From NCBI GenBank assembly GCA_963762575.1, contig CAVXLL010000002.1, forward strand, positions 186,001 to 250,000: 64,000 nt of DNA, given 5' to 3'. Positions 27,101-36,519 of this stretch are shown here, in pieces. Within the stretch, counting starts at the first letter, position 1. The number at the start of each line of letters is the position of its first letter. The notes beneath the pieces are model-generated. The model saw nothing but the letters and a program-made list of their open reading frames with translations. It did not search any database and had not been told where the DNA came from. The position numbers and the translations under genes were made by a program. The DNA is from AP-15 sp963762575 (GTDB lineage Bacteria > Pseudomonadota > Alphaproteobacteria > ATCC43930 > CGMCC-115725).

Positions 27101-27315
27101 TCGTGATCATCGTCGTCAACCTCGATCCGCACGGCGCGCACGAGGATAGCGTCGAATTGCCGCTTGCCGAGTTCGGAATTGCGGCTGATGCGGCATTTTC
27201 GCTCGAGGAGGCATTTACCGGCCACGCCGTTGCTTGCCGCGGCGCCCATCAACGCTTTCATCTCGATCCCGCAAGTAATCCCGCATTGATTTTCTGCCTC
27301 AGACGGCCGCACTAA
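24115..27315 (+). CDS. glgE: GlgE maltosyltransferase fused to an N-terminal GH13 domain
   Basis: 1066 residues from the ATG at 24115. The N-terminal 420 or so residues form a separate GH13 alpha-amylase-like barrel with an intact triad: Asp175 (GFRCDAAYK), Glu204 (VVFCAENLG) and Asp259 (PESHDTDR). The rest is a complete GlgE (GH13_3): an N-terminal beta domain, HPIGRVNRKG, nucleophile Asp796 in FRVDNPHTKP, acid Glu825 in FLSEAFTRPK, and FFTNTPDILP. GlgE moves maltose from maltose-1-phosphate to glucan ends. Ordinary GlgE has about 660-700 residues. The fusion suggests an accessory amylase activity on the same product. It is followed by treS and glgB, which supply its donor and branch its product. 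Confidence 0.93.
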   Translation: MSEGLRIYNLFPTLAGTTQKWAAHLPRIAAMGFNAVYVNPFHYPGFSGSLYAVKDYYRLNPRFRGGEPGADDRLLCAFTEAARGCGLRLIMDLVVNHTSKDSELVASNPDWFTRDARGNVVSPFATDPADPTQKTVWGDLAELDYRPPQQSQILGYFQQLVRHYIGLGFGGFRCDAAYKVPAEVWRGLISDAKGTDADVVFCAENLGAPKEAVLALGGTGFDYLFNSVKWWDFESPWLLEQYEDFRHIAPSIGFPESHDTDRLVNELGASGIPESQIEPRYRQAYAFAAAYSTGVMMPMGFEYGWARRLDVVANPDENPEPERFDLSQFVAEVNAMKKSIPALNEEGPLRRLSNQADPLVVLERRTESGDDRAFILVNTQEQQTSQIEIEGSSVAVAPFEVRVLRASSIQSERPVPQHPQWKPENRIQIEEVYPELDGGRYPVKRIVGELFEVWADLFRDGHDKLRAIVKYRREDEAWREAPFVFYDNDRWVGRFQLDAVGRWRYTIEAWTDHFESWRDEVEKKLAAGQNIDLELVEGRELVEAALPQARSGDGAYIRKMLCDFELRDSAGRAELLLSSQVRDAMARCPMRSDAVQYRRELEVVVDRKAASFAAWYEMFPRSQGVEPGKGATFDDCIARLPEIARLGFDVVYLVPIHPIGRVNRKGRDNSITAEPGDPGSPYAIGSEEGGHRAVDPELGTLADFRRFVRAAATLGMEVALDFAIQTAPDHPWVREHPEWFHFRPDGTIKYAENPPKKYEDIVNVDFDNPDREGLWTELRDTILCWVGEGVRTFRVDNPHTKPLPFWEWLIREVKARCPEAIFLSEAFTRPKMMRALAKSGFTQSYTYFTWRNTKSELIEYLTELMAYPAKEYFRPNFFTNTPDILPVFLQEGGRQAFRIRLVLAATLSPVYGIYNGFELCENTPIPGREEYLHSEKYEYKVWDWDRSGNIKAEIAVLNHFRRDNPALQEFLSLRFLNCNDPNILAYAKISSDRANVVIIVVNLDPHGAHEDSVELPLAEFGIAADAAFSLEEAFTGHAVACRGAHQRFHLDPASNPALIFCLRRPH

Positions 27316-27493
27316 AATCCGCGAACAGTTGGATGGGTTGTATTTTTTTCGACAGGCTCGATTTCGGCCCTTTTTTAGGAGCAATATCTCCTCGATGCTA
27401 ATGGACCAATCTCATGCGGGGGAGCGCCGTTGGCGTCGCCAGCAAGCCCGCATATCTCGATGATGCAGGCACATTTGCGATCAGACTAGCCTC

Positions 27494-30400
27494 ATGACAC
27501 CAAACGATTTGACCGACGTGGTACCCGACAGCGGCGCAATCGCGCGCACGGTGGCATCCGACCCGCTGTGGTATAAGGACGCGATCATTTATCAGCTGCA
27601 CGTGAAGGCCTTTTTCAACTCCAGCAATGACGGAATTGGCGATTTCGAGGGATTGCGCCGCAAGTTGGATTATCTGCAGGATCTCGGGGTCACCACATTG
27701 TGGCTGCTGCCGTTTTATCCCTCGCCGTTGCGCGATGACGGCTACGACATCTCCGACTACAAAAACATTAATCCGTCATACGGCAAGATGGGTGATTTCA
27801 AGGCCTTCATACGAGAGGCGCACCGGCGCGATATCCGGGTCATCACTGAGCTGATCATCAATCATACTTCTGATCAGCACCCCTGGTTCCAGCGCGCGCG
27901 ACTGGCGAAGCCGGGCTCGAAGTTGCGCGATTTTTACGTCTGGAGCGATACCGACCAGAAGTTTCCGGAAACCCGCATCATTTTTGTCGATACCGAAAAG
28001 TCGAACTGGGCCTGGGACCCAGTGGCTCAAGCATATTACTGGCACCGCTTCTACTCGCACCAGCCAGACCTGAATTTTGATAATCCGCGCGTGTTCCGAG
28101 CAGTTGTCGACGTGATGCGGTTCTGGCTCGATCTCGGCGTTGACGGCATGCGGCTCGACGCAGTGCCTTACCTGATCGAGCGCGAAGGAACGATAAATGA
28201 GAACCTTCCCGAGACCCATGAGGTGCTGCGCCGACTGAGGCATGAACTTGACATGCGTTACCGCGACCGCGTGCTGCTGGCCGAGGCGAACCAATGGCCG
28301 GAAGATGTGCTGCAGTATTTCGGTGATGGTGACGAATGCCACATGGCGTTCCATTTCCCGCTCATGCCGAGGATCTACATGGCGGTTGCCACCGAAGACC
28401 GCCACCCGATCGCTGACATCATGCGGCAGACACCGGACATTCCGGACACCTGCCAGTGGGCAGTTTTTCTGCGCAACCACGACGAGCTGACGCTCGAGAT
28501 GGTGACGGATCGCGAGCGCGATTACTTATGGAATTACTATGCCGCCGACCGGCGGGCACGGCTGAACGTCGGGATTCGCCGGCGCCTTGCACCACTGATG
28601 GAAAACGACCGGCGCAAGATCGAACTGTTGAACGCGCTGTTAATCTCGATGCCGGGGACTCCGGTGTTTTATTACGGCGACGAAATCGGTATGGGCGACA
28701 ACGTTTTTCTCGGCGATCGCGACGGCGTACGCACGCCCATGCAATGGTCGTTTGATCGCAATGGCGGATTTTCCCGCGCCGACCCGGCGCGGCTTTATCT
28801 GCCGCCGATCATGGATCCGGTCTATGGTTTCGAGGCGGTCAATGTCGAGGCGCAGAGCCGCTCGCCTTCCTCACTGCTGAATTGGGTCAAGCGGCTTATC
28901 GCGGCACGCCGTTCGCGACGCGCTTTCGGCCGGGGTACTTTGCGGTTCCTCTACCCGTCGAACCGCAAGGTCATCGCCTACATCCGCGCTTATGGCGACG
29001 AAATCGTCCTATGCGTCGCCAATTTGTCGCGCTCTCCGCAAGCGGTCGAACTCGATTTGTCCGAGTGGCGCGGCCGCCAACCTGTCGAACTGCTCGGACG
29101 CAGCGTCTTTCCGCCGATTGGCGAATTGCCGTACCTTCTCACTCTGCAGGGCTATAGCTTTTACTGGTTCGAGCTTCTACCCACCGCCGCCGAGGCCGCG
29201 AGCCTGCGAACGGCGCCGCCCGAATTTCTTACGCTGGTGATGCCGCATGGCTGGCCTGATCTGTTTCGCCAGCACAATCTGCCGCAGCTCGAAGGGGATG
29301 CAATCCCTGCTTTCTTGCCGCGGCAACGCTGGTTTGGGGCCAAGGATCAGAAGATCAAGACGACTTCTGTGCTGGCGCATTGCGAAATCACCCGACCACC
29401 CGAAGACGGGCAGGGGGCCGAAACTTTCATGGCCGGGGTCGTGGAGGCGCAACTCGCACGGGGCGAGCGGCAACGCTATTTCCTGCCCCTGGCCGCAATC
29501 TGGTCGTCTGGAGATACCGAAGCGCGTCAAGCTCTGGTCCCGGTAACACTCGCCGAGTTGAGGCAATTCCGACGAGAAGGAGCGCTGATCGACGCGCTGT
29601 CGCAGGACGGCTTTGCGCTGGCATTGATGGAAGCGATCCGGCAGGACGCGACAATGCGGCTCGAAGGGGGAGGCGAGATTCGATGTCGCAAAACGCCGCT
29701 GTTCGATCAGATCGCCTTGCCGGAGCGGTTCGTAGCTCGCCGCATCGGGGCGGAACAGTCGAACACGTCGATCGTCTTCGACGATTACAGCATGCTGAAA
29801 ATCTATCGACGTCTGCAACCCGGCCCGCATCCCGAAATCGAAATGTCGCGTTTTCTGGTCGAGCGGGCCGGATTTGCAAACACACCGCCGCTACTGGCGT
29901 TCATGGAACTCGATCTCGACGGCGACGGACAGCAAACGGATGCACTCGGCGTGTTGTTCGGCTTTGTTCGCAACCAAGGAGACGGCTGGACCCAAGCTTT
30001 GGACTATCTCACGCGATATCTCGACGATGCGCTGTCAACCGGGACTCATGCGTCGGACCTGCCCGCTCCGGACGTCTTTTTCCTCTCGTTGGCGCGTCAG
30101 CTCGGGATTCGCACTGCCGAAATGCATCGAGCTTTAGCCGAGGGGGGCTGCGATGATCCCGATTTTGCTCCCGAACCGATCACCGCCGAGGATATCGGCC
30201 AATGGCGCCGCGAGCTCGAGACAGCCGCTGCCGACATGCTGGCCAAATTGGAACGCGAGCGGGCCAGATTGCCGGCTTCGGCGCAGGAACTCGTGGAGCG
30301 GCTCACCGCCGACCGTGACAGTCTTTTACATAGGATCCGCACGTTGATCCCCGACGAGGCAGAAGCGAAAAAGACCCGTTACCATGGAGATTTTCATCTC

Positions 30401-30856
30401 GGCCAAGTTCTCGCCGTGAAGAACGACTTCTTCATCATCGATTTCGAGGGCGAGCCGGCACGGCCTTTGGCGGACCGCCGTCGCAAGAGTTCGCCTCTGC
30501 GCGACGTCGCCGGCATGATCCGCTCTTTCGATTACGCCAGCTTTACCGCGGTGCGGCAGCTCGCTGAAGCGAGACCGGCTGCGGAAGCGAGGATGTTGGG
30601 ATTGGCGGAGACTTGGCGACAGCGGGCGGTAGACGGCTTCCGTGCCGCGTATCGCAAGGCGATGCGCGGTTGCGTCGCCTACCCGCCGAATAAGAATCAG
30701 GGCCGCAGGATGTTGGCGTTCTTTGCACTCGAGAAAGCGATTTACGAAGTCTCCTACGAGTTGGCGAACCGGCCCGGCTGGGTAGACATTCCCTTGCAGG
30801 GCGTCCTCGCCATCTTGTCGCGCACGGAGGGGGCTGAGCGTGCTGCGGCGGCCTGA
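27494..30856 (+). CDS. treS: Trehalose synthase-maltokinase fusion (TreS-Pep2/Mak)
   Basis: 1120 residues. The N-terminal GH13_16 domain (about 25-590) starts DPLWYKDAIIYQLHVKAF and has nucleophile Asp222 (GMRLDAVPYL), acid Glu264 (VLLAEANQWPED) and Asp330 (RNHDELTLE). It interconverts trehalose and maltose. The C-terminal half (from about 605, LPRQRWFGAKDQKIK) is a maltokinase with the phosphotransferase-fold motifs YHGDFHLGQVL and FIIDFEGEPARP. It phosphorylates maltose to maltose-1-phosphate, the GlgE donor. The fused form is common in bacteria with the GlgE pathway. The stop overlaps the glgB start by 17 bp. Confidence 0.96.
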   Translation: MTPNDLTDVVPDSGAIARTVASDPLWYKDAIIYQLHVKAFFNSSNDGIGDFEGLRRKLDYLQDLGVTTLWLLPFYPSPLRDDGYDISDYKNINPSYGKMGDFKAFIREAHRRDIRVITELIINHTSDQHPWFQRARLAKPGSKLRDFYVWSDTDQKFPETRIIFVDTEKSNWAWDPVAQAYYWHRFYSHQPDLNFDNPRVFRAVVDVMRFWLDLGVDGMRLDAVPYLIEREGTINENLPETHEVLRRLRHELDMRYRDRVLLAEANQWPEDVLQYFGDGDECHMAFHFPLMPRIYMAVATEDRHPIADIMRQTPDIPDTCQWAVFLRNHDELTLEMVTDRERDYLWNYYAADRRARLNVGIRRRLAPLMENDRRKIELLNALLISMPGTPVFYYGDEIGMGDNVFLGDRDGVRTPMQWSFDRNGGFSRADPARLYLPPIMDPVYGFEAVNVEAQSRSPSSLLNWVKRLIAARRSRRAFGRGTLRFLYPSNRKVIAYIRAYGDEIVLCVANLSRSPQAVELDLSEWRGRQPVELLGRSVFPPIGELPYLLTLQGYSFYWFELLPTAAEAASLRTAPPEFLTLVMPHGWPDLFRQHNLPQLEGDAIPAFLPRQRWFGAKDQKIKTTSVLAHCEITRPPEDGQGAETFMAGVVEAQLARGERQRYFLPLAAIWSSGDTEARQALVPVTLAELRQFRREGALIDALSQDGFALALMEAIRQDATMRLEGGGEIRCRKTPLFDQIALPERFVARRIGAEQSNTSIVFDDYSMLKIYRRLQPGPHPEIEMSRFLVERAGFANTPPLLAFMELDLDGDGQQTDALGVLFGFVRNQGDGWTQALDYLTRYLDDALSTGTHASDLPAPDVFFLSLARQLGIRTAEMHRALAEGGCDDPDFAPEPITAEDIGQWRRELETAAADMLAKLERERARLPASAQELVERLTADRDSLLHRIRTLIPDEAEAKKTRYHGDFHLGQVLAVKNDFFIIDFEGEPARPLADRRRKSSPLRDVAGMIRSFDYASFTAVRQLAEARPAAEARMLGLAETWRQRAVDGFRAAYRKAMRGCVAYPPNKNQGRRMLAFFALEKAIYEVSYELANRPGWVDIPLQGVLAILSRTEGAERAAAA

Positions 30857-33023
30857 TCCGCAAATTGCGGCAATCGTCGAGGCCCGCCACAGCGACCCGT
30901 TTTCATTCCTCGGGATGCACAAGACGCTCGGCGGAATAGCCGTCCGAGCGATGGTGCCGGGCGCGCAGGATGTGTCGGTCATCGAATCCGCGACCGGCGA
31001 AGTTGCCGCCAAGGGTGTTCAAATTCACCGCGACGGTTTCTTTGTCGCAAAAATCCCCGACCGCAAGGAGGCGTTCCGCTATCGGTTGCGCGTGTCCAGC
31101 GGCGGCGCCCAACATGAATTTTACGACATCTATTCTTTTCCGCCCGTGCTTGGCGAGATCGACATTCATCTGCTCGCCGAGGGCAACCACCTGGCGAGCT
31201 ACCGCAAGCTTGGAGCGCATCCGCTGGTGCATGAAGGTGTCGAGGGCGTCGCCTTCGCGGTGTGGGCGCCGAACGCGCACCGAGTCAGCGTTGTTGGCGA
31301 CTTCAACGGATGGGACGGCCGGCGGACACCCATGCGAAATGTCAGTGGGTTCTGGGAGCTTTTCGTCCCTGGCCTGCGTCCTGGTCATCTCTACAAGTAT
31401 GAGATCCTTGGCGCCGACGGTCAGCTCCTACCGCTCAAGGCGGACCCGCAGGCCGAGCGGGCTGAGAAGCCACCCAACACGGCTTCAATCATAGCCGGGC
31501 CATCGCGACATGTGTGGCAGGATGGGCGTTGGGTGGCGGAGCGCTGGGAGCGGAACGATCGCCAGGCGCCCATTTCGATCTATGAAGTCCATCTCGGCTC
31601 GTGGCGCCGCAATTTGGCTGAGAACGGCCGGTACTTGACGTATCGCGAGCTCGCTGACCAGCTCGTCCCCTACGCAGCCGAAATGGGTTTCACGCATCTC
31701 GAGCTGATGCCGGTCACCGAATATCCATTCGACGGCTCGTGGGGATACCAGCCGATCTCGCTGTTCGCGCCAACCAGCCGTTTTGGTGCGCCGGACGATT
31801 TCCGCGCCTTTGTCGACGCCTGTCACGGCGCAGGGATTGGATTGCTGTTGGATTGGGTTCCCGGGCATTTCCCGACCGACCCGCACGGGCTCGGCCGCTT
31901 TGACGGCACCGCGCTTTACGAGCACGCCGACCCACGGCAGGGCTTTCATCCCGATTGGAACACGCTGATCTACAATTACGGTCGCCGTGAAGTCGCGAAT
32001 TTCCTGCTGTCGAGCGCGCTCTACTGGCTGCGCGAATTCCATATCGACGGCATCCGGGTCGATGCGGTCGCCTCGATGTTATACCTCGACTATAGCCGCA
32101 ACCCAGGGCAATGGATTCCAAACGCTTTTGGCGGGCGCGAGAACCTCGAAGCGATCGCGTTCCTGCGCAGAATGAACGAGTTGGTGTTCGGCGAGGCGGG
32201 CGCGACCTCAGTGGCCGAGGAGTCGACCGCCTGGCCGATGGTGTCGCGCCCAACTTATGTCGGCGGGCTCGGCTTTGGCTTCAAATGGAACATGGGGTGG
32301 ATGCACGACACGTTGGGGTACATGTCGTTGGATCCGATCCACCGCAAATACCACCACAACGACCTTAGTTTCGGCCTGCTTTATGCGTTTCACGAGAACT
32401 TTATCCTGCCGCTCAGCCATGACGAGATGGTGCACGGCAAGGGCTCGCTGATCGGCAAAATGTCGGGCGACCAATGGCAGCGCTTCGCTAATCTACGAGC
32501 TTATTTCACTTTCATGTGGACTCACCCGGGCAAGAAGCTGCTGTTTATGGGCGGCGAGTTCGCCCAAGAGCGCGAGTGGAACCACGACATCGGGCTCGAT
32601 TGGCAGCTGCTCGGCGAACCGTTGCACGAGGGGGTCCGGCGCCTGGTGCGCGATCTCAATCATCTCTACCGCAGCACGCTGGCATTGCACCGTCTCGATT
32701 GCGAGCCCGAGGGGTTTCACTGGATCGACGTGGCGAACGCAGCAGAAAGCATCATATCCTATTTGCGGCGCGACCGGGATCCGCACGAAATCGCGGTCAT
32801 CATCTGCAACTTCACCCCAATTCCGCGCGAGAATTATCGGATAGGAGTTCCGCTGCCGGGGCGCTATCGCGAGCGAATCAACACCGACTCGGTAGAGTAT
32901 GGCGGCAGCGGCGTCGGCAACGCGGGAGAGGTTCATGCCGACCCTCATCCGATGCATGGCCACCCCTATTCCATCCGCTTGAACTTGCCACCGCTCGGGG
33001 CATTGGTCTTTACCCCGGGTTAA
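30840..33023 (+). CDS. glgB: 1,4-alpha-glucan branching enzyme GlgB
   Basis: 727 residues from a GTG inside the treS end. Order: an extra N-terminal beta domain (about 1-105, HSDPFSFLGMH), CBM48 (about 120-220, VWAPNAHRVSVVGDFNGWDG), then the GH13 barrel with YEVHLGSWRR, nucleophile Asp408 (GIRVDAVASMLYLDYSR), the Glu pair at about 460-461 (SVAEESTAWP) and LSHDEMVHGKGS. It creates alpha-1,6 branches in the polymer made by GlgE. No indels are seen, in contrast to the next gene. Confidence 0.97.
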   Translation: MLRRPDPQIAAIVEARHSDPFSFLGMHKTLGGIAVRAMVPGAQDVSVIESATGEVAAKGVQIHRDGFFVAKIPDRKEAFRYRLRVSSGGAQHEFYDIYSFPPVLGEIDIHLLAEGNHLASYRKLGAHPLVHEGVEGVAFAVWAPNAHRVSVVGDFNGWDGRRTPMRNVSGFWELFVPGLRPGHLYKYEILGADGQLLPLKADPQAERAEKPPNTASIIAGPSRHVWQDGRWVAERWERNDRQAPISIYEVHLGSWRRNLAENGRYLTYRELADQLVPYAAEMGFTHLELMPVTEYPFDGSWGYQPISLFAPTSRFGAPDDFRAFVDACHGAGIGLLLDWVPGHFPTDPHGLGRFDGTALYEHADPRQGFHPDWNTLIYNYGRREVANFLLSSALYWLREFHIDGIRVDAVASMLYLDYSRNPGQWIPNAFGGRENLEAIAFLRRMNELVFGEAGATSVAEESTAWPMVSRPTYVGGLGFGFKWNMGWMHDTLGYMSLDPIHRKYHHNDLSFGLLYAFHENFILPLSHDEMVHGKGSLIGKMSGDQWQRFANLRAYFTFMWTHPGKKLLFMGGEFAQEREWNHDIGLDWQLLGEPLHEGVRRLVRDLNHLYRSTLALHRLDCEPEGFHWIDVANAAESIISYLRRDRDPHEIAVIICNFTPIPRENYRIGVPLPGRYRERINTDSVEYGGSGVGNAGEVHADPHPMHGHPYSIRLNLPPLGALVFTPG

Positions 33024-33087
33024 TCAAAACCGGCTTCTCATATCCCTGAATGCTCGTCGCCAGCTGCCCCCTACCCTCCCGCCGCTG

Positions 33088-35296
33088 ATGGCCTCGTCAT
33101 GGAAGGTCTGGCCGGGTCGTCCATACCCGCTCGGGGCGACTTGGGACGGTGAGGGTGTGAACTTTGCAATTTTTTCGGCGCATGCCGAAAAGATCGAGCT
33201 TTGCCTGTTCGACCGCTCCGGGGGCCAAGAGGAGGCGCGCATTGTGCTTCCGGAATATACCGACGAGGTCTGGCACGCCTATTTGCCGGATGCTCGGCCG
33301 AACCTGCTTTACGGCTACCGCGTTTACGGGCCCTTCGACCCGATGAACGGGCATCGGTTCAATCCGAACAAGCTACTGATCGATCCTTACGCCAGGGCAT
33401 TGCAAGGGCGGCTTCGCTGGGCCGACGCGGTCTTCGGTTATCGAGTTGGGAGCCCGCGCGAGGACCTGTCGTTTGACCGGCGCGACAATTCGCGCAACAT
33501 CCCGAAGTGCCGGGTGGTCGAGACCTGCCTTCACCTGGGGTGAGGATCGGCGCCCCCAGACCCCGTGGGAAGAAACGATCATAATCGAGCTGCAGGTGCG
33601 CGGCATCACCATCAAGCACCCCGATGTCGAGCCATCGCACCGCGGCACCTTCGCCGGGCTCGTTTCACCAGCCATGATCGATTACCTCGTCGGCCTGGGC
33701 ATCACTGCAGTCGAGCTGCTGCCGATCCACGCTTCGATCGACGATAGCCATTTGCTCGAACGCGGGCTGGCGAATTACTGGGGCTACAACACGATCGGCT
33801 TTTTCGCGCCGGATCCGCGTTTTCTATCGACGCCGTCGATCGCTGGCTTCAAGACCAGCGGTCAAGCGCCTGCACGATGCCGGGATCGAGGTCATTCTCG
33901 ATGTCGTCTACAACCACACCGGCGAAGGCAATCATCTCGGCCCGACACTTTCGTTCCGCGGGATCGACAACGCTTCCTATTACCGGTTTGCAAGCCGACC
34001 GCCGATTTTATCACGACGTGACTGGTACCGGCAATACAATCAATATCGATCATCCTCGGGTCTTGCAGCTGGTCATGGACTCGCTGCGTTACTGGGCGCT
34101 TGAGATGCATGTCGACGGGTTCCGCTTCGATCTGAGCCCGAGCTCTGGCGCGCGAAAACGGCGATTATGGCCAGGGCGCCGCGTTCTTCGATGCGATCCG
34201 ACAGGATCCGGCGATGGCCGGGCTCAAGTTGATTGCCGAGCCCTGGGATCTCGGCCCTTATGGATATCAGCTCGGCAATTTTCCGCCCGGCTGGGCCGAA
34301 TGGAACGGGCAGTATCGCGATACCGTCCGGCGCTTCTGGAAGGGCGACAAGGGGCTCGTCGCCGAAATGGCTTCACGCGTGGCCGGCTCGTCCGATATCT
34401 TCGGATATCGCGGCCGGCGGCCTTGGGCTAGCATCAACTTCATCACCGTCCATGACGGCTTTACGCTGCAGGATCTCGTCAGCTACAGCAAGAAGCACAA
34501 CGAGGCCAACGGCGAGGACAACCGCGACGGGACGGACGCCAATTATCAGCTGGAATTGCGGCGTGGAGGGGGCGAGCGGCGATCCCGCAGATCATCGCCC
34601 TGCGCGACCGCCAGAAGCGCAACCTGCTGGCCACCCTTCTGTTGTCGCTCGGCGTGCCGATGCTGCTCGCCGGCGATGAGATCGGGCGGACGCAGCGCGG
34701 CAACAACAATGCCTATTGTCAGGACAACGAAATCTCCTGGTTCAACTGGAAAAACATCGGGCCGGGGGACGAGGAATTGGCTCGGTTTCGTCCGCTATCT
34801 GATCCATCTCCGCCGCCGTCACCGCGTCTTTTCCCGCCCACGATTTTTGCGTGGGGAGGTGCTTTCCGAGGCCGGGGTCAAAGACATTACCTGGACCACG
34901 CCTCTGGGCAAGGAGGCGACGACCGAGGACTGGAAGAATCCGGAAGGGCTGGCGCTCGGCTATGTCCTGAGCGGTGCGGCCGGCGAGTTCTTCACGCCAG
35001 GCGGCCAGCGCGACATCGACGAGAGCTTTCTCGTAATAATGAACGCGCACAGCGACGAGCTCGACTTTCGTTTCCCAATCCTCGCCTCGCCGATGTCTTG
35101 GGAGGCGCTAGTTGATACCGCAGAGCCGACCGGGCATGTTGCCGAGCCGACACGTTACGGCGCGGGAGAAATTTATCGGCTGCGGGCCCACTCGTTTGCG
35201 CTGTTCATTGACCGAGCATCGCGGCCCATTCCGCGCCGCGTGCCGGTTGCGACTGGCGCAGTATTGCTCGACGGCACCCGTGACCCTCTGACATGA
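33088..35296 (+). pseudogene. glgX: Glycogen debranching enzyme GlgX, seven frameshifts
   Basis: All parts of an isoamylase-type GlgX are present in order but spread over three frames: a CBM48 start (WPGRPYPLGATWDGEGVNFA), ANYWGYNTIGFFAPDPRF, EVILDVVYNHTGEGNHLGPT, HVDGFRFDL, LKLIAEPWDLGPYGYQ, FITVHDGFTLQDLVSY, and RTQRGNNNAYCQDNEISWF. Removing one base near each of 33525, 33855, 33981, 34144, 34547, 34585 and 34779 restores one frame of 733 residues with conserved sequence and no nonsense codons. All seven are insertions. GlgX would remove alpha-1,6 branches. As written, no functional protein can be made. The start is 64 bp after glgB, and the stop overlaps the malQ start (ATGA). Confidence 0.9.
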
Positions 35297-36005
35297 GCAG
35301 TCGCGCTGCTCTCCTTCAGCTCGCCGGAGTGATCGGCGTCGAGGCGCGTCACACAGACCCGCTCGGGCAGACCAGAGAGGTGTCGGACGATACGTTGCTG
35401 GCGCTGACAGCTGCCTTCGGCCTGTCACCGGAGCCGGTATGTGCCCAAGATCAACTCGAGGAGCAACAACGATTGTTGCCGCTTGGGCTTGAGGCAGCGC
35501 ATCTGTTGCATGCCCGAGGATCTGCGCCTCGAGCTCCCTCTGCGCCTGTCCCCTAATCGCCGCAAAGTTTTCTGAAGTTGCCACCTTGCAGATGGCGACG
35601 AGCGCTCTGCTGGGAGCTGGTGAACGGCAACGAGTTCTTTCAGTTTCTGCAATGGAAGGCCGACCGGCAGCTTGCACTGGCGTCGCGAGCCAGCCGGGAA
35701 GCCGGGCTCTCAATTGGACTCGATCGGGACCTGGCGGTCGGCGCGGATCCGAATGGGGCGGAAGCCTGGGCCGATCAGGAGCTGGTCGCACCGGGAGCAT
35801 CGGGAAGGATTGATTTCACCCACCCAGATAGGGAATTTTCTCTCCGAAGGCGGCGAGCCGGTCTTTACGACCGAGCTCGGGGCCGCCATCTTCGCATATC
35901 TCGGCTGCTTGCGCGCTCGTCTGATCTCGGTTCAGATCGAGGATGTGCTCTGCGAGGTCGAGCAGGCGAATTTGCCCGGTACCACCGATGCATACCCCAA
36001 TTGAC
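35293..36005 (+). pseudogene. malQ: 4-alpha-glucanotransferase MalQ, internally deleted
   Basis: Three recognisable pieces of a protein that normally has about 650-700 residues. The N-terminal segment (35293-35510) has LLQLAGVIGVEARHTDPLG and REVSDDTLLAL. After a frameshift near 35515, EDLRLELPLRLS follows, then a TGA. A central piece at 35625-35800 has FFQFLQWKADRQLALA, SIGLDRDLAVGADPNGAEAW and ADQELVAPG. A C-terminal piece at 35890-36003 has LISVQIEDVLCEVEQANLPG and TTDAYPN. Several hundred codons between them, including the catalytic barrel core, are gone. This is clear decay, not a single read error. Confidence 0.8.
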
Positions 36006-36110
36006 TGCCGGCGTTTGTCCCGCAGCCTCGAGGAGACCGACCGACGGCACCGTTGAGCTGCGCCGCGTGGCGGCACTGATCGTGGAAGCGCGCCTGGGCT
36101 GGGTGGCGGA

Positions 36111-36215
36111 ATGAGCCAACTGGTCGACAGTTTCGCACCGATCCGCGCCACCTATCGACTGCGGTCCCGTCGCCGGTTCACTTTCGCGATGACACACATC
36201 TTTGACGGCTGGGAT
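36111..36215 (+). pseudogene. treY: Maltooligosyltrehalose synthase TreY, N-terminal remnant
   Basis: MSQLVDSFAPIRATYRL, then RRRFTFA and THIFDGWD, resemble the start of TreY (IRATYRLQ-x4-FTFADA). The match fades after about 30 residues and no GH13 barrel follows. The position after malQ agrees with the common glgX-malQ-treY order. The identification rests on a short match. Confidence 0.45.
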
Positions 36216-36519
36216 CCTGAGGGAGCGAATCTGCTCCAGATGAACCCTACGCGAAAAAAAGGGATTATGTTAGGGTCGACACGAGCTTGGGTATGGGCCG
36301 CGGGATCCCGGGTTACCCTGGCGGTCTACCCAGGGGGTCGGCGGGGGAGGCGGGGCCCGTGCCTCCCCGCCCGCTCCCCCTCGCGGGGCTTCTGCGGAAG
36401 ACCCGAGGATGTATTGCGCTGGGCCAGCGGGAGTGAGTTTTCCATATGCACAGAAGCGATAGCTGTTGTAACTGAAGGCTGACGCATTTTGGGTTCGGGC
36501 CAGCGCCGGGGGGAACAGC
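36216..36519. other. Intergenic region before ftsK with a strong hairpin
   Basis: No coding region is supported. It holds a GC-rich inverted repeat, GGGGAGGC (36344-36351) and GCCTCCCC (36361-36368), with a 9-nt loop, inside a purine/pyrimidine-skewed tract (36330-36400). There is no T tract. It may be a transcript end for the degenerate glucan genes or part of the ftsK leader. Confidence 0.4.

Noticed and set aside
33088..35296. Programmed frameshifting as an explanation for glgX
   Set aside because: Seven separate sites without a shared slippery sequence, downstream structure or common spacing make recoding implausible.
36320..36480. GC-rich hairpin region before ftsK considered as SRP RNA, 6S RNA or tmRNA
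   Set aside because: None of the conserved signatures of those RNAs could be found; it is described only as an intergenic hairpin.
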